Notes: generated by a model from the letters alone, not told the origin. Shown: positions 1 to 9,190, numbered from the stretch's first letter. The stretch: DNA of 64,000 nt from Senegalia massiliensis (GCF_009911265.1 NZ_QXXA01000015.1:36149-100148); one strand, 5' to 3'. Program-made: numbers and translations.

Positions 1-939
1 ATTAATAAAGCAATTATAAATATTTCCATGGTTTTTATCTTCATAGGTTTAGGAGTTATAATTATAGCAATTTCAGTTAGTTATATTATATCGAATACTA
101 TAGTATCACCTATTAAAGATGTGACAAAGATTGCAGAACAAATGGCTGAGGGTAATTTTAAAGTAAGAGGAAGTAATGAATATGATGATGAAATAGGTAA
201 GTTAAATGATACACTTAATTATATGGCTGAAGAAATAACAAAAAAGGAACAACTTAAAAATGAATTTATATCTTCTATATCACATGAATTACGCACACCT
301 CTTACATCAATTAAGGGATGGGCATCTACTTTAAACACAGATAATAATGATAATGAAGAAATTTTAAAAGATGGTTTAATTATAATAGAGAATGAAACTG
401 AAAGATTAACCAAAATGGTAGAAGAATTATTAGATTTCTCTAGGTTTAATTCAGGAAAAATGATATTAAAAATACAAGAGACAAATTTTAAAGATATACT
501 TAATTATATAAGAATTAATATGATGCCAAGAGCTCAAAGAGCTAATTTGTTTTTTAATGTAGACTTTAAAGGGGAAAATGACAAAGTATATATTGATAGA
601 GATAGAATAAAGCAAGTTCTAATAAATGTTTTAGATAATGCATTTAGATTCACTAAACCAAAAGGATATGTAATATTAATTTCACAAATAAAAGATGATG
701 TATTAACCATAGAGATTAAAGATAATGGTTGTGGTATTAATAACCAGGAGCTTCCAAAGGTGAAGGAGAAATTTTATAAAGGTAAAACTAATAAATCTAA
801 TACAGGTTTGGGGCTTTCCATAAGTGATGAAATAATAAAAATGCATAATGGACAAATAAACATTGATAGTGATTTAGGGCAAGGAACTAAAGTTATAATT
901 AAGATACCTATATCTAAAAAGGTGATAATAGATGAATAA
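1..939 (+). CDS. Sensor histidine kinase, 5' end outside window
   Basis: The reading frame is open from base 1, so the gene starts upstream of the window; the ATG at 28 is probably internal. What remains is the last transmembrane helix, a HAMP linker, a HisKA dimerisation domain with the phospho-acceptor His in SHELRTPLTS, and a HATPase domain with the N box (around LDNAFRF), the DNGCGI G1 box and the GLGLS G2 box. These are the hallmarks of an OmpR/PhoR-class membrane histidine kinase that autophosphorylates and passes phosphate to a response regulator. The next gene overlaps it by 8 bases and encodes a lipoprotein, followed by an OmpR-type regulator at 2420, the likely partner. The signal sensed is unknown because the extracellular domain is outside the window. 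Confidence 0.93.
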   Translation: MNKAIINISMVFIFIGLGVIIIAISVSYIISNTIVSPIKDVTKIAEQMAEGNFKVRGSNEYDDEIGKLNDTLNYMAEEITKKEQLKNEFISSISHELRTPLTSIKGWASTLNTDNNDNEEILKDGLIIIENETERLTKMVEELLDFSRFNSGKMILKIQETNFKDILNYIRINMMPRAQRANLFFNVDFKGENDKVYIDRDRIKQVLINVLDNAFRFTKPKGYVILISQIKDDVLTIEIKDNGCGINNQELPKVKEKFYKGKTNKSNTGLGLSISDEIIKMHNGQINIDSDLGQGTKVIIKIPISKKVIIDE

Positions 940-2377
940 AATTAAATTATTAATAATATTATTTTTTATATTGCTTTTACAAGGCTGTAATATTGAATTA
1001 GATGATGGAGATAATATTGTTTCACCAAACAATCCAAATATAGCTATACAAGGTAAATGGAAAATAAAAGACAAGACTTATGTAAAAGACGATAGCTTAA
1101 AAAACAACCAATCAAATATATCAAATAAGAAAGTTATTTTCAGTGATAAATATATATATATAAATAATAAATTAATTGAAAATCCAGAATATAAATCAAA
1201 AAATGTAAATACAAAAGAGTATCTATTATATAATTATAAAATTGACATGGATGTTTTAAAAATTGATTCTGAAAACATAAATGTTTTAATAGTTACATCA
1301 GGTAATAATTATTTGTTTGATATTGTATATAAAGATGATAAAAATATTTTAATGTATTACAGTGGAATGTTTTTGCATTTGGAAAAAATATCAAATGATA
1401 CAGATATAAATATAGATGATAATGAAGATACAGGATATATAAATGAAGAAAGTGATTTATATAATAATTTAGCATCAGGTGTTTTATTGGGACTAAGGTC
1501 ACATGATACAAAAAATTCTGATGGGAAATATACATATAGAACACTATGGATATCATCAGAAAATAAGAAACTAAATCCAATATTAGAATTAAATAATTTA
1601 TTTATCCCAAGAAAAAATGGGTTTTGGAATATGAAAATTAATAGTACTTCTTCTGCAGATACTTTATCAATAAATCCAATAGAAGATAATATTAATAAAT
1701 CATTAGAGATTAAAGAACGTAAGGATTTAGACAAAGAGAAAAAAGTAATTCAATTTGTAAGTGATGACTATGTTATAACAGAATATGCCAAAGTAAATGA
1801 TTTAGATAATTCTGCTCCTAGATTTAGGGTTTTACCTTTAGACAATATTAACTCTTCACAAGGTGTATTTCTAAAGGATATATATATTGAAAATGGGAAA
1901 GAAGCATATAATAATTCTGCGAAGGCTTTTTTAGTATCAAAGGGACAAGAAGAATTAAAAAATAAACAAGTTAATATTAATGAACAAAGTTTTACTATGA
2001 CTAGAAGAAATGGATATTGGATTTTAAAAGGACGTTTATTTTACATGATGGAAGGTAAAGAAAATTATAAGGATTTTAATATAAATATTTTACCTACAGA
2101 GGAATTAATAAAATATAATGATCTACTATTATCTTGGAATTATATTAAATCAAGAGTTCCTCAAGCAATAGATGCATATACCTCACCTAATAAGGATTTA
2201 GCTATAATAATTACAGAATATGAAATATATATTTTTTATATTGAAAATAATTTATTATCTTCTAAACCTATAAAAATTATTGAAAAGCGAAATCAAGAAG
2301 AGGTTATAATGGCAGAATGGTCTACTAATAATTATGTAGATTTATGGAATGATAAAATAAAAGAAGAACTTAAATAA
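932..2377 (+). CDS. Lipoprotein encoded between sensor kinase and response regulator
   Basis: A 481-residue protein with a hydrophobic signal peptide ending in a lipobox (LQGC, Cys19), so it is predicted to be lipid-anchored outside the membrane. I do not recognise a named domain. It contains two similar short blocks about 130 residues apart, RKNGFW near residue 227 and RRNGYW near residue 356, each following a run of beta-type sequence, which suggests two related beta-rich modules. It starts inside the end of the kinase gene and is followed 42 bases later by the response regulator, so the three are probably one operon. Inference: an accessory sensor or modulator of the two-component system. 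It could equally be an effector of the envelope response. Confidence 0.8.
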   Translation: MNKIKLLIILFFILLLQGCNIELDDGDNIVSPNNPNIAIQGKWKIKDKTYVKDDSLKNNQSNISNKKVIFSDKYIYINNKLIENPEYKSKNVNTKEYLLYNYKIDMDVLKIDSENINVLIVTSGNNYLFDIVYKDDKNILMYYSGMFLHLEKISNDTDINIDDNEDTGYINEESDLYNNLASGVLLGLRSHDTKNSDGKYTYRTLWISSENKKLNPILELNNLFIPRKNGFWNMKINSTSSADTLSINPIEDNINKSLEIKERKDLDKEKKVIQFVSDDYVITEYAKVNDLDNSAPRFRVLPLDNINSSQGVFLKDIYIENGKEAYNNSAKAFLVSKGQEELKNKQVNINEQSFTMTRRNGYWILKGRLFYMMEGKENYKDFNINILPTEELIKYNDLLLSWNYIKSRVPQAIDAYTSPNKDLAIIITEYEIYIFYIENNLLSSKPIKIIEKRNQEEVIMAEWSTNNYVDLWNDKIKEELK

Positions 2378-2419
2378 ATATATTTAAAACATTATAATTA
2401 CTAAGGAGTTGCAAGGTAA

Positions 2420-3109
2420 TTGGGGAAAATATTAGTATTAGAAGATGAAGAAAGTATAAGAAAGTTTATAAAAATTAATCTTAAAAGAGCAGGATATGAA
2501 GTAATAGAAGCTGTTGATGGAGAAGAAGCTTTACAAAAGTCATTATATGAAAGTGAAATTGATGTTGCTATTTTAGATGTAATGTTACCTGGAATTGATG
2601 GATTTTCAGTTTGTAAACAATTAAGAAAAAATGATAAACAAATTGGAATTATTATGTTAACTGCAAGAACTCAAGAAATAGATAAAATAACTGGTTTATC
2701 TATTGGTGCTGATGATTATGTAACTAAGCCTTTTAGTCCTAGTGAATTAGTTGCTCGTGTAGATGCACTATATAGAAGAGTAAAGTTGTTAAAGAAAAAT
2801 AAATCAGATTATTTTATGCAGGGTCCATTTAAAATAGATTTAAAAGGTAGACAATTATATAAAAATGGTAAGATTATAGAGTTAACTCCTATTGAATATG
2901 ATTTAATATATTTATTTCTAATGAAACCAAATAAGGCACTTAGTAGAAATGATATAATAGATAGTGTATGGGGAAAAGATTATTTTGGGTATTATAAAGC
3001 GGTAGATGTAAATATAAGAAGATTAAGAAAAAAAATAGAAGACAATCCATCTGAACCAAAATATATTGAAACAGTATGGGGATATGGATATAGATGGAAA
3101 ACAAATTAA
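2420..3109 (+). CDS. OmpR/PhoB-family response regulator
   Basis: The 229-residue protein has an N-terminal receiver domain (acidic pair in LEDEES, phospho-acceptor Asp in AILDVMLPG, Lys in DDYVTKPF) and a C-terminal winged-helix DNA-binding domain (the VDVNIRRLRKKIE recognition region and YIETVWGYGYRW ending typical of OmpR/PhoB). The start is TTG at 2420, supported by AAGGAG about 11 bases upstream; no ATG fits. It is the natural partner of the kinase ending at 939. Order kinase, lipoprotein, regulator is the reverse of the more usual regulator-first order. Target genes are not evident; the window holds no obvious tandem binding sites that I can tie to it. Confidence 0.95.
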   Translation: MGKILVLEDEESIRKFIKINLKRAGYEVIEAVDGEEALQKSLYESEIDVAILDVMLPGIDGFSVCKQLRKNDKQIGIIMLTARTQEIDKITGLSIGADDYVTKPFSPSELVARVDALYRRVKLLKKNKSDYFMQGPFKIDLKGRQLYKNGKIIELTPIEYDLIYLFLMKPNKALSRNDIIDSVWGKDYFGYYKAVDVNIRRLRKKIEDNPSEPKYIETVWGYGYRWKTN

Positions 3110-3203
3110 TTATAATTTAAAAAACATATAAAGTAAGAAGGAAAATATATAATTATATAGAAGTAAATATATATAATAAATAAAATAAAAGGAGAGTGAT
3201 TTA

Positions 3204-3524
3204 ATGATTTCTACTACAACACCAACAATTGAAGGTAAGAAAATTATTGAATATAAAGAAATAGTATTTGGTGAAGTTATTTCTGGAATGGATTTTATAA
3301 AAGATTTTGCAGCAGGTCTTACGAACTTCTTTGGAGGACGTTCAAAATCATATGAAGGTGAAATGATCAGAGCAAGAGAAGAAGCAATATTAGAAATGGA
3401 AAAGAGGGCAAAACAATTAGGAGCAAATGCAGTAGTAGGTGTAGACATAGATTATGAAGTTTTAGGACAAAGTGGTAATATGTTAATTGTTACTGCATCT
3501 GGAACAGCAGTTATTGTAGAATAG
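3204..3524 (+). CDS. YbjQ/UPF0145 family protein
   Basis: A 106-residue protein with the pattern of the YbjQ/UPF0145 family: an N-terminal strand with [11 protein letters not shown], a central amphipathic helix rich in Arg/Glu ([21 protein letters not shown]) and a C-terminal [10 protein letters not shown] followed by a hydrophobic strand. The family forms small pentameric assemblies and has been described as heavy-metal-binding-like, but its function is not established. A good ribosome binding site (AAAGGAGAGTG) precedes the ATG. It stands alone, with a strong hairpin terminator right after it, so it is probably a single-gene unit. Confidence 0.85.
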   Translation: MISTTTPTIEGKKIIEYKEIVFGEVISGMDFIKDFAAGLTNFFGGRSKSYEGEMIRAREEAILEMEKRAKQLGANAVVGVDIDYEVLGQSGNMLIVTASGTAVIVE

Positions 3525-3544
3525 ATTAATATTAAATGATAATG

Positions 3545-3581
3545 AAAAGTTAGAATTACAATTTGTAATTCTAACTTTTTT
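3545..3581 (+). terminator. Rho-independent terminator after YbjQ gene
   Basis: A 16-base perfect inverted repeat (AAAAGTTAGAATTACA and its complement, 3-base loop) is followed by a T run, 20 bases after the stop codon. Confidence 0.85.
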
Positions 3582-3671
3582 GTGTAAAGTAACCTAAATA
3601 ATAAACTTTCATAATATATAATAGAATTTAATATTGTATGCTGGGTATATAGAATTTAGGAGGTTGTAAAA

Positions 3672-4541
3672 ATGGATAATAATTATAAAGAAGTTAGTAA
3701 AACACTTTGGATAATATTATTTGCTAATTTCTTAGTTGCAATAATTAAGATGATTGTAGGCAATATAGTTATGAGCACAAGTCTTATAGCAGATGGTTTT
3801 CATTCTTTTGCAGATGGATCTTCAAATATAGCAGGATTAATAGGAGTGAAACTTGCATCAAAACCTACAGATAAGGATCATCCTTATGGGCATGAAAAGT
3901 TTGAATTAATTTCTTCTTTAGTTATATCAGGTATGTTATTTTTTATATCTGGTAATATAGTTATGGATTCATTTAATAAATTATTTAATCCTACAAAATT
4001 AAATATAAGTATATATAGCATAGTAGCTATAATATTAACTCTTATAGTGAATATTATAGTTTCAACTCTTGAATATAAGAAAGGTAAAAAGTTAAATAGT
4101 TCAATATTGATTTCAGATTCATATCATACGAGAAGTGATATATTTGTTTCCCTTGGAGTACTTATTACATTAATACTAATAAATTTAGGATTACCTAATA
4201 TAATAGACCCAATTGTATCATTTATTGTTGCAGGCTTTATAATTAAAGCTGCTATTGAAATCTTTATATCTAGTAGTAGAATATTAGTAGATAAAAAGGC
4301 TCTTGATACTGAAAAAGTAAAAGGAATTATAGACAAATATTCAGAGATAAAAGGAATTCATAAAATACGTAGTAGAAGTACTGGAAAAAAAGTTTTTTTA
4401 GATTTACATATGTTACTTTCTCCAGATATGACCATAAAAACTTCACATGATTTAATTCATAATATAGAAAAAGATATGAAAGAAAATATTGATGAAGGTA
4501 TTCAAATAATAGCTCATTTTGAACCCTATTATGAGGATTAA
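3672..4541 (+). CDS. Cation diffusion facilitator transporter
   Basis: A 289-residue CDF-family membrane protein. Six hydrophobic segments are visible between about residues 10 and 205. Metal-site motifs HSFADG (with the preceding LIADGFH) in helix 2 and DSYHTRSD in helix 5 match the HxxxD pattern of zinc/iron/manganese exporters, and DHPYGHEKFE after helix 2 is the usual family signature. The C-terminal 85 residues form the cytoplasmic ferredoxin-like domain. CDF proteins export divalent metals in exchange for protons. The substrate cannot be told from sequence alone. The gene has its own RBS (TTAGGAGGTTG) and no partner gene. Confidence 0.93.
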   Translation: MDNNYKEVSKTLWIILFANFLVAIIKMIVGNIVMSTSLIADGFHSFADGSSNIAGLIGVKLASKPTDKDHPYGHEKFELISSLVISGMLFFISGNIVMDSFNKLFNPTKLNISIYSIVAIILTLIVNIIVSTLEYKKGKKLNSSILISDSYHTRSDIFVSLGVLITLILINLGLPNIIDPIVSFIVAGFIIKAAIEIFISSSRILVDKKALDTEKVKGIIDKYSEIKGIHKIRSRSTGKKVFLDLHMLLSPDMTIKTSHDLIHNIEKDMKENIDEGIQIIAHFEPYYED

Positions 4542-4576
4542 TTTAATATTATATTGTTAATTTTCTAAAAATTCAG

Positions 4577-4676
4577 TTGACAAGAAAAAATAATTGTTAT
4601 AAAATGTATTTGAAACAACGTTTCTTTTTTTATCCTCTAGCTGAAACAACGTTTCAATATGAATGAAATCGTTTTC
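4577..4676 (+). promoter_or_regulatory. Strong promoter with three operator-like repeats
   Basis: A near-consensus promoter, TTGACA at 4577-4582 and TAAAAT at 4600-4605 with a 17-base spacer, is followed directly by two copies of the palindrome TGAAACAACGTTTC(A) at 4611-4624 and 4642-4656 and a looser third copy, TGAAATCGTTTTC, at 4664-4676. The spacing from start to start is 31 and 22 bases. Sites placed just downstream of the -10 element would block transcription. The likely binder is the IclR-family regulator at 8322-9080 that ends the gene cluster; this is inference. Confidence 0.75.
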
Positions 4677-4712
4677 TAACCTAAAATTATTAAGAAAGGT
4701 AAAGGTGGTAAG

Positions 4713-5876
4713 ATGAAGCATAAGTTTATTGCAAAAAGATATTGGAAAGATATAACTACTCCTATGGGGCAGTCGGATGTTTTAGCAGCAAGTTTTGATG
4801 ATGTAATTAATTTAAGTTTGGGAGATCCTGATCTTATTACAGATGACTTAATTATTGATAATTCAATGAAAGATGCTAAAGCAGGTCACACTAAATATAC
4901 TGATTTTAGAGGTGATCCTGAGCTGAGAAAAGAGATAATAAAAACGTATAAAAAAGATTATAATATTGATTTTAAAGATGAAGAAATAATGGTAGTAGCT
5001 AGTGGATGTCTAGCAATGTATCTTGTACTGGAAGCAATAATAGATGATGGAGACGAAGTAATTATACATTCACCTTTTTTTACACCTTATCCACAGCAAG
5101 TTGAACTTGCAAGAGGAATTCCTGTATTCTTAGATACTTTAGAAGAAGAAGATTTTCAAATAAATATTGAAAGATTAGAATCTTTAATAACAGAAAGAAC
5201 TAAGGCTTTGATTATAAATACACCTAATAATCCAACAGGAACATGTTTTACTAGAAGTACACTTGAAGATATAGCATACATAGCTAAAAAATATGATTTA
5301 GTTATAATTTCCGATGAAATATATGGAGCATATTCATACCAGAATCCATTTATACCAATGGTTACTATTGATGATATGAAAGAAAGAACAATAACTATAA
5401 ATAGCTTTTCTAAAGATTATACAATGACAGGTTGGAGGATAGGACATGTACTAGCTCCAGACTATATAATAAAAACTATTCAACAAATAAATGAAAATGT
5501 AGTATTTACTGCTCCATCTATATCACAAAGAGGCGCAATATATGCCCTGAGAAATAGAGAAAAAATACAACCTCCTATGATAAAGGAATATCGAGATAGA
5601 ATTTTTTATGCATATGAAAGAATAAACAAAATACCAAATATGAGTGTATTATCACCAAAAGGTACATTTTATTTATTTGTAAATATTAAAGAAACTGGAT
5701 TATCTTCTACTGAAGTTAGTGATAGAATTTTAAAAAAAGCTCATGTATTAGTATTGCCTGGAATAGCTTTTGGTGAAGCAGGTGAAGGTTATGTTAGAAT
5801 AGCTTGTACTGTAGGAATAGAAAAGCTTAAAGAAGCATTTGATAGGATAGAAAAAATGAAACTATTTCAAAATTAA
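4713..5876 (+). CDS. Class I/II pyridoxal-phosphate aminotransferase
   Basis: A 387-residue fold-type I aminotransferase. Visible are the substrate-binding SLGDPD segment near residue 30, NTPNNPTGT around residue 165, SDEIYGAYSY with the PLP-ring-contacting Asp and Tyr, the PLP Lys in SFSKDYTMTGWRIGH, and the distal Arg in YVRIACT. It would convert an amino acid to its 2-oxo acid, with 2-oxoglutarate or pyruvate as acceptor. It is first in an operon with a 2-hydroxyacid dehydrogenase 12 bases downstream and a YjiH-type membrane protein, so its 2-oxo acid product may be the substrate reduced by the next enzyme. The amino acid is unknown. The ATG at 4713 has AAAGGTAAAGGTGGT upstream. Confidence 0.93.
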   Translation: MKHKFIAKRYWKDITTPMGQSDVLAASFDDVINLSLGDPDLITDDLIIDNSMKDAKAGHTKYTDFRGDPELRKEIIKTYKKDYNIDFKDEEIMVVASGCLAMYLVLEAIIDDGDEVIIHSPFFTPYPQQVELARGIPVFLDTLEEEDFQINIERLESLITERTKALIINTPNNPTGTCFTRSTLEDIAYIAKKYDLVIISDEIYGAYSYQNPFIPMVTIDDMKERTITINSFSKDYTMTGWRIGHVLAPDYIIKTIQQINENVVFTAPSISQRGAIYALRNREKIQPPMIKEYRDRIFYAYERINKIPNMSVLSPKGTFYLFVNIKETGLSSTEVSDRILKKAHVLVLPGIAFGEAGEGYVRIACTVGIEKLKEAFDRIEKMKLFQN

Positions 5877-5888
5877 AGGAGAGATAAA

Positions 5889-6893
5889 ATGTTCAATATA
5901 AAAAAAGTAGTATTTCTTGGTGTTCCTGGTATGAATCCTAAAGATATAACAAATATGGAGAAATACATTAAAGAAGAATACGAAAATGTTGATTATGAAT
6001 TTTTGTCTGAAAATGTAATACCAAAAGATGAATTAATTGAAAAATGTAAAGATATAGATGTTTTAATTTCTTGGGATCAGAAAATGGATGATGAAATTTA
6101 TGAAAAATTGAAATTACGTGCTTATTGTGCTGCAAGTACAGGATATAATGCTGCAAATGTTGATGCAGCAACTAGAAATAATGTGATTGTTACAAATGTT
6201 TCAGGATATTGTACAGAAGAAGTTGCAACACATACCATAATGTTAATTCTAAGTCTTTATAGGAAAACATATAAAATGATTCCATATGTAAAAGAAGGAA
6301 ATTGGGATCTAGAGATATTAGGTAAAATTAAAAGATTTGAAAATAGTACAGTAGGATTATATGGATTTGGCAAAATACCACAAGCAGTAGCAAAAAAATT
6401 AAGTGGTTTTGGAGTTAGAATTATTTCTTCAGATCCATTTGTAACAAAAGAGGATATGAATGAATTTAACGTAGAAAAAGTTGAAACAGATACTTTATTA
6501 AAAGAATCTGATTATTTATCATTACATGCTCCATTAGTAGATTCTACAAAATATTTTATAAGAAAAGAAAATATTAAAAAGATGAAAAATACAGCATATA
6601 TAATAAATACTGCAAGAGGAGCGTTAATTAATTCAGAAGATTTATATAACTCTTTAAAAAATGGAGAGATTTTAGGTGCAGGTTTAGATGTATTAGAAGT
6701 TGAACCACCAGGGGAATTGGAAAAGAAAATAATAAACTTAAAAAATACAATAGTAACTGCTCATTCTGCTTACCTTTCTGAGGAAGCAGCAGATCAACAA
6801 ATTAAAACTACAGCTAAAATTGTAGGACAAATATTAAGAGGAGAAAGACCCATGAATGTGATAAATCCTAAAGTTCTTGACAATATTCAATAG
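5889..6893 (+). CDS. NAD-dependent D-isomer 2-hydroxyacid dehydrogenase
   Basis: A 334-residue enzyme of the D-2-hydroxyacid dehydrogenase family. The NAD-binding glycine motif is GLYGFGKIPQAVA near residue 155; further family marks are NTARGALIN with the catalytic Arg, a Glu in LDVLEVEPP and the catalytic His in TAHSAYLS. It would reduce a 2-oxo acid to the (R)-2-hydroxy acid using NADH, or the reverse. Its place between an aminotransferase and a transporter suggests conversion of an amino acid through its oxo acid, as in the reductive side of amino acid fermentation, but no dehydratase genes follow. The substrate cannot be named from sequence. Confidence 0.92.
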   Translation: MFNIKKVVFLGVPGMNPKDITNMEKYIKEEYENVDYEFLSENVIPKDELIEKCKDIDVLISWDQKMDDEIYEKLKLRAYCAASTGYNAANVDAATRNNVIVTNVSGYCTEEVATHTIMLILSLYRKTYKMIPYVKEGNWDLEILGKIKRFENSTVGLYGFGKIPQAVAKKLSGFGVRIISSDPFVTKEDMNEFNVEKVETDTLLKESDYLSLHAPLVDSTKYFIRKENIKKMKNTAYIINTARGALINSEDLYNSLKNGEILGAGLDVLEVEPPGELEKKIINLKNTIVTAHSAYLSEEAADQQIKTTAKIVGQILRGERPMNVINPKVLDNIQ

Positions 6894-6918
6894 ATAAAAA
6901 ATAAAAAAGGGTGATTTT

Positions 6919-8286
6919 ATGAGTGATAGTGATATTGGTAAAATAGAAAAAAGTAATGTAAGAGCAACTGACGTAGTAAAATTTGCAATATTTTCACTTA
7001 TTGGTGCTTTACTATTTTTATTCCCAATTAAATATGGTAATAGTTTTAACATTCCAGTAGGCATTGGAATAGATTTTGTTAAAGGCTATATTCATGAGTA
7101 TACTAAATATATTATGCTGATATTTGTAGTAATAAATGCTATATTAACCACAATAAATTATTTTTTCAAACCAAACTTTATACAGGAAAATAAATGGCTA
7201 AATAAAGTATTAGTTGCTACTCCATTATATTTAGTGAGTAGAATAATAGGAGCAATAGTTATTGTAATGGTGTTTTTCCAATTAGGTCCTGAAGCAGTTA
7301 TTTCAGGTAGTACTGGTGGGACTATGTTAGACCTGACTATGTCATTGGTATCTGTACTTTTAGTAATATCATATACCATGCCACTTATAACTGACTTTGG
7401 AATAATGGAATTTTCAGGTGTATTAATAAGAAGTTTGGTGAAACCATTATTTACAGTGCCAGGAAGATCTGCAGTAGATTTAATGACATCTTGGTTTGGA
7501 GCTTCAAATGCAGCAGTACTTTTAACGGAAAGACAATATAATACAGGTTATTATTCTGGAAGAGAAGCGGCAGTTATAATGACTAATTTCTCTCTTGTAT
7601 CAATTCCTTTTTGTTATATAGTAGCTACGATAATAGGTATAGAAAATTTGTTTACACCTTTTTATTTAACTATAGTAGTTGTAGGATTTATACTTGCGGC
7701 AATAATACCTAGAATACCACCATTGAATAAAGTAACAGAAGATTATAATAAAGAAACTGGAAAAGTCATAAACGAAACTGTTCCTCAAGGCAAAAGTAAA
7801 TTTGCATATGCAGTAGAAACAGCTTCATTAAGAGCAAAAGATACTACATTTTCAGATGTAATTAAACAAGGGAATGATATGTTTTTTAGCGTTATTTTTG
7901 GTCTCGCACCAATTATACTTTCCTGGGGAACTATATCACTTATATTAGTAGAATTCACTCCAGTATTTAATATACTTGCATATCCATTTGGATTTTATTT
8001 AGATATATTAGGTGTAGAAGGAGCATTTGAATTATCACCTGCTACATTAGTTGGATTTGCAGATATGTTTATACCAGGACTTATCTTAGCACCATCTAAA
8101 ATAATTGAAACTAAATTCATATTAGGTATACTATCACTTGTACAAATAATATATCTTACTGAAGTTGGAGTAATAATAATAAATTCTAAAGTTCCAATTG
8201 GATTTAAAGAGTTATTGTTTGTATTTTTAGAAAGAACTGTAATAGCTATACCATTAATAGTATTAATGACAAAGTTATTATTATAA
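6919..8286 (+). CDS. YjiH-family membrane protein (nucleoside-recognition Gate domain)
   Basis: A 455-residue polytopic membrane protein with about ten hydrophobic segments. It matches the YjiH/YjiG-type Gate-domain proteins: a characteristic central stretch around TSWFGASNAAVLLTERQYNTGYYSGREAAVI and the FADMFIPGLI region in the C-terminal half. Such proteins are presumed transporters of small organic molecules, but no substrate is established. Third gene of the aminotransferase operon; a plausible importer of the amino acid or exporter of the hydroxy acid made by its neighbours. The gene ends inside a 44-base palindromic terminator shared with the convergent regulator gene. Confidence 0.88.
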   Translation: MSDSDIGKIEKSNVRATDVVKFAIFSLIGALLFLFPIKYGNSFNIPVGIGIDFVKGYIHEYTKYIMLIFVVINAILTTINYFFKPNFIQENKWLNKVLVATPLYLVSRIIGAIVIVMVFFQLGPEAVISGSTGGTMLDLTMSLVSVLLVISYTMPLITDFGIMEFSGVLIRSLVKPLFTVPGRSAVDLMTSWFGASNAAVLLTERQYNTGYYSGREAAVIMTNFSLVSIPFCYIVATIIGIENLFTPFYLTIVVVGFILAAIIPRIPPLNKVTEDYNKETGKVINETVPQGKSKFAYAVETASLRAKDTTFSDVIKQGNDMFFSVIFGLAPIILSWGTISLILVEFTPVFNILAYPFGFYLDILGVEGAFELSPATLVGFADMFIPGLILAPSKIIETKFILGILSLVQIIYLTEVGVIIINSKVPIGFKELLFVFLERTVIAIPLIVLMTKLLL

Positions 8287-8328
8287 TATAAGATTAGACT
8301 CAGTTTAAACTGAGTCTAATCTTATATT
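8285..8328. terminator. Bidirectional terminator between transporter and IclR gene
   Basis: A perfect palindrome of 22 bases per arm with its centre at 8306/8307, covering the stop codons of both convergent genes. A/T-rich outer arms give T-rich tails on both strands, as expected for a terminator working in both directions. Confidence 0.85.
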
Positions 8329-9080
8329 AATTTTAATTCAGTTGAGATAGCTTCTGTAGTAGATTTTAACTTATCTTCTAAGAATTCTAAATTTTTATAT
8401 TGTAGTCTTGTAGTAGGACCAGATATACTAATTCCTGCATTTATATCTTCATTTTTATCTTTTATAGGACTTGCAAGACAAGTTAATCCATATTCATATT
8501 CTTCGTTATCATGAGCAATAGAGGTATCTATAATATTTCGTTTATCATAATTAAATTGTTGTACATTGGTTATAGTATTGATAGTTCTTTTAGAAATATT
8601 TGAATTAAAATACTCACTAAGTTCTTTGTCAGTAAATTCCGCTAAAAATAATTTACCAATAGAAGAACAATGAAGAGGCGTTATAGGTATTAATTTTGAA
8701 ACTAATATAGAAGACTCACCTTCAATACTTTTTAAAATTAAAATATTATCTTTATATTTCATTCCTAGATTTATAGTCTCTCCTATATCTTCAGAAAGTT
8801 TTTTCATATATGGAGTTGAAATAGATACTATATCAAATTGGTTTTTTGATTTCTCCCCATATTTAATATGAGATTTTCCTAGTATATACTTACCATCATC
8901 ATTTACTTTTTCTACTGCATCCCATTTTTCAAGTGTAGATAAAATTCTAAAGACAGTAGCTTTAGGTAAATCTAAGTCTTTAGAAATAGTAGATACACCA
9001 ACTTCTTCAGTATTATTATAAATATACTCAATTATATTCATAGCTCTATCTACCATTGTTATTATATTTATATCATTCAT
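8322..9080 (-). CDS. IclR-family transcriptional regulator
   Basis: A 252-residue protein with an N-terminal winged helix-turn-helix (residues about 8-70, EVGVSTISKDLDLPKATVFRILSTLE) and a C-terminal effector-binding IclR domain (SSIGKLFLAEFTDKEL and the YEYGLTCLASPIKD... segment). Family members usually bind palindromic operators as dimers or tetramers and respond to a small organic acid. It converges on the aminotransferase/dehydrogenase/transporter operon, whose promoter carries three TGAAAC-type repeats; it is therefore the best candidate regulator of that operon. No copy of that repeat is visible in front of its own gene. Confidence 0.93.
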   Translation of the reverse strand: MNDINIITMVDRAMNIIEYIYNNTEEVGVSTISKDLDLPKATVFRILSTLEKWDAVEKVNDDGKYILGKSHIKYGEKSKNQFDIVSISTPYMKKLSEDIGETINLGMKYKDNILILKSIEGESSILVSKLIPITPLHCSSIGKLFLAEFTDKELSEYFNSNISKRTINTITNVQQFNYDKRNIIDTSIAHDNEEYEYGLTCLASPIKDKNEDINAGISISGPTTRLQYKNLEFLEDKLKSTTEAISTELKLI

Positions 9081-9190
9081 AATACTCCACCTTTATATAT
9101 ATTTCTATTATAATAATATCAGAAAATACCAAAAAATGATATAATGAGAATCTATTATGATTTATAAAATATAATATTAGGAGAATAGAT

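Noticed and set aside
1357..1734. A 125-codon minus-strand frame inside the lipoprotein gene.
   Set aside because: Shadow of an AT-rich coding region; no ribosome binding site and no protein-like pattern.
4611..4676. The TGAAAC repeats considered as a catabolite-repression (cre) site.
   Set aside because: The cre consensus (TGAAARCGYTTWCA class) is similar, but tandem near-identical copies directly after the promoter beside an IclR gene favour a local operator. A cre-like role is not fully excluded.
9137..9150. Shared string TGATATAATGAGAAT here and at 19051-19064, considered as a repeated Fur-type box.
   Set aside because: Both copies are extended -10 promoter boxes at proper distance from genes, one not iron-related; the following bases lack the second half of a Fur box.
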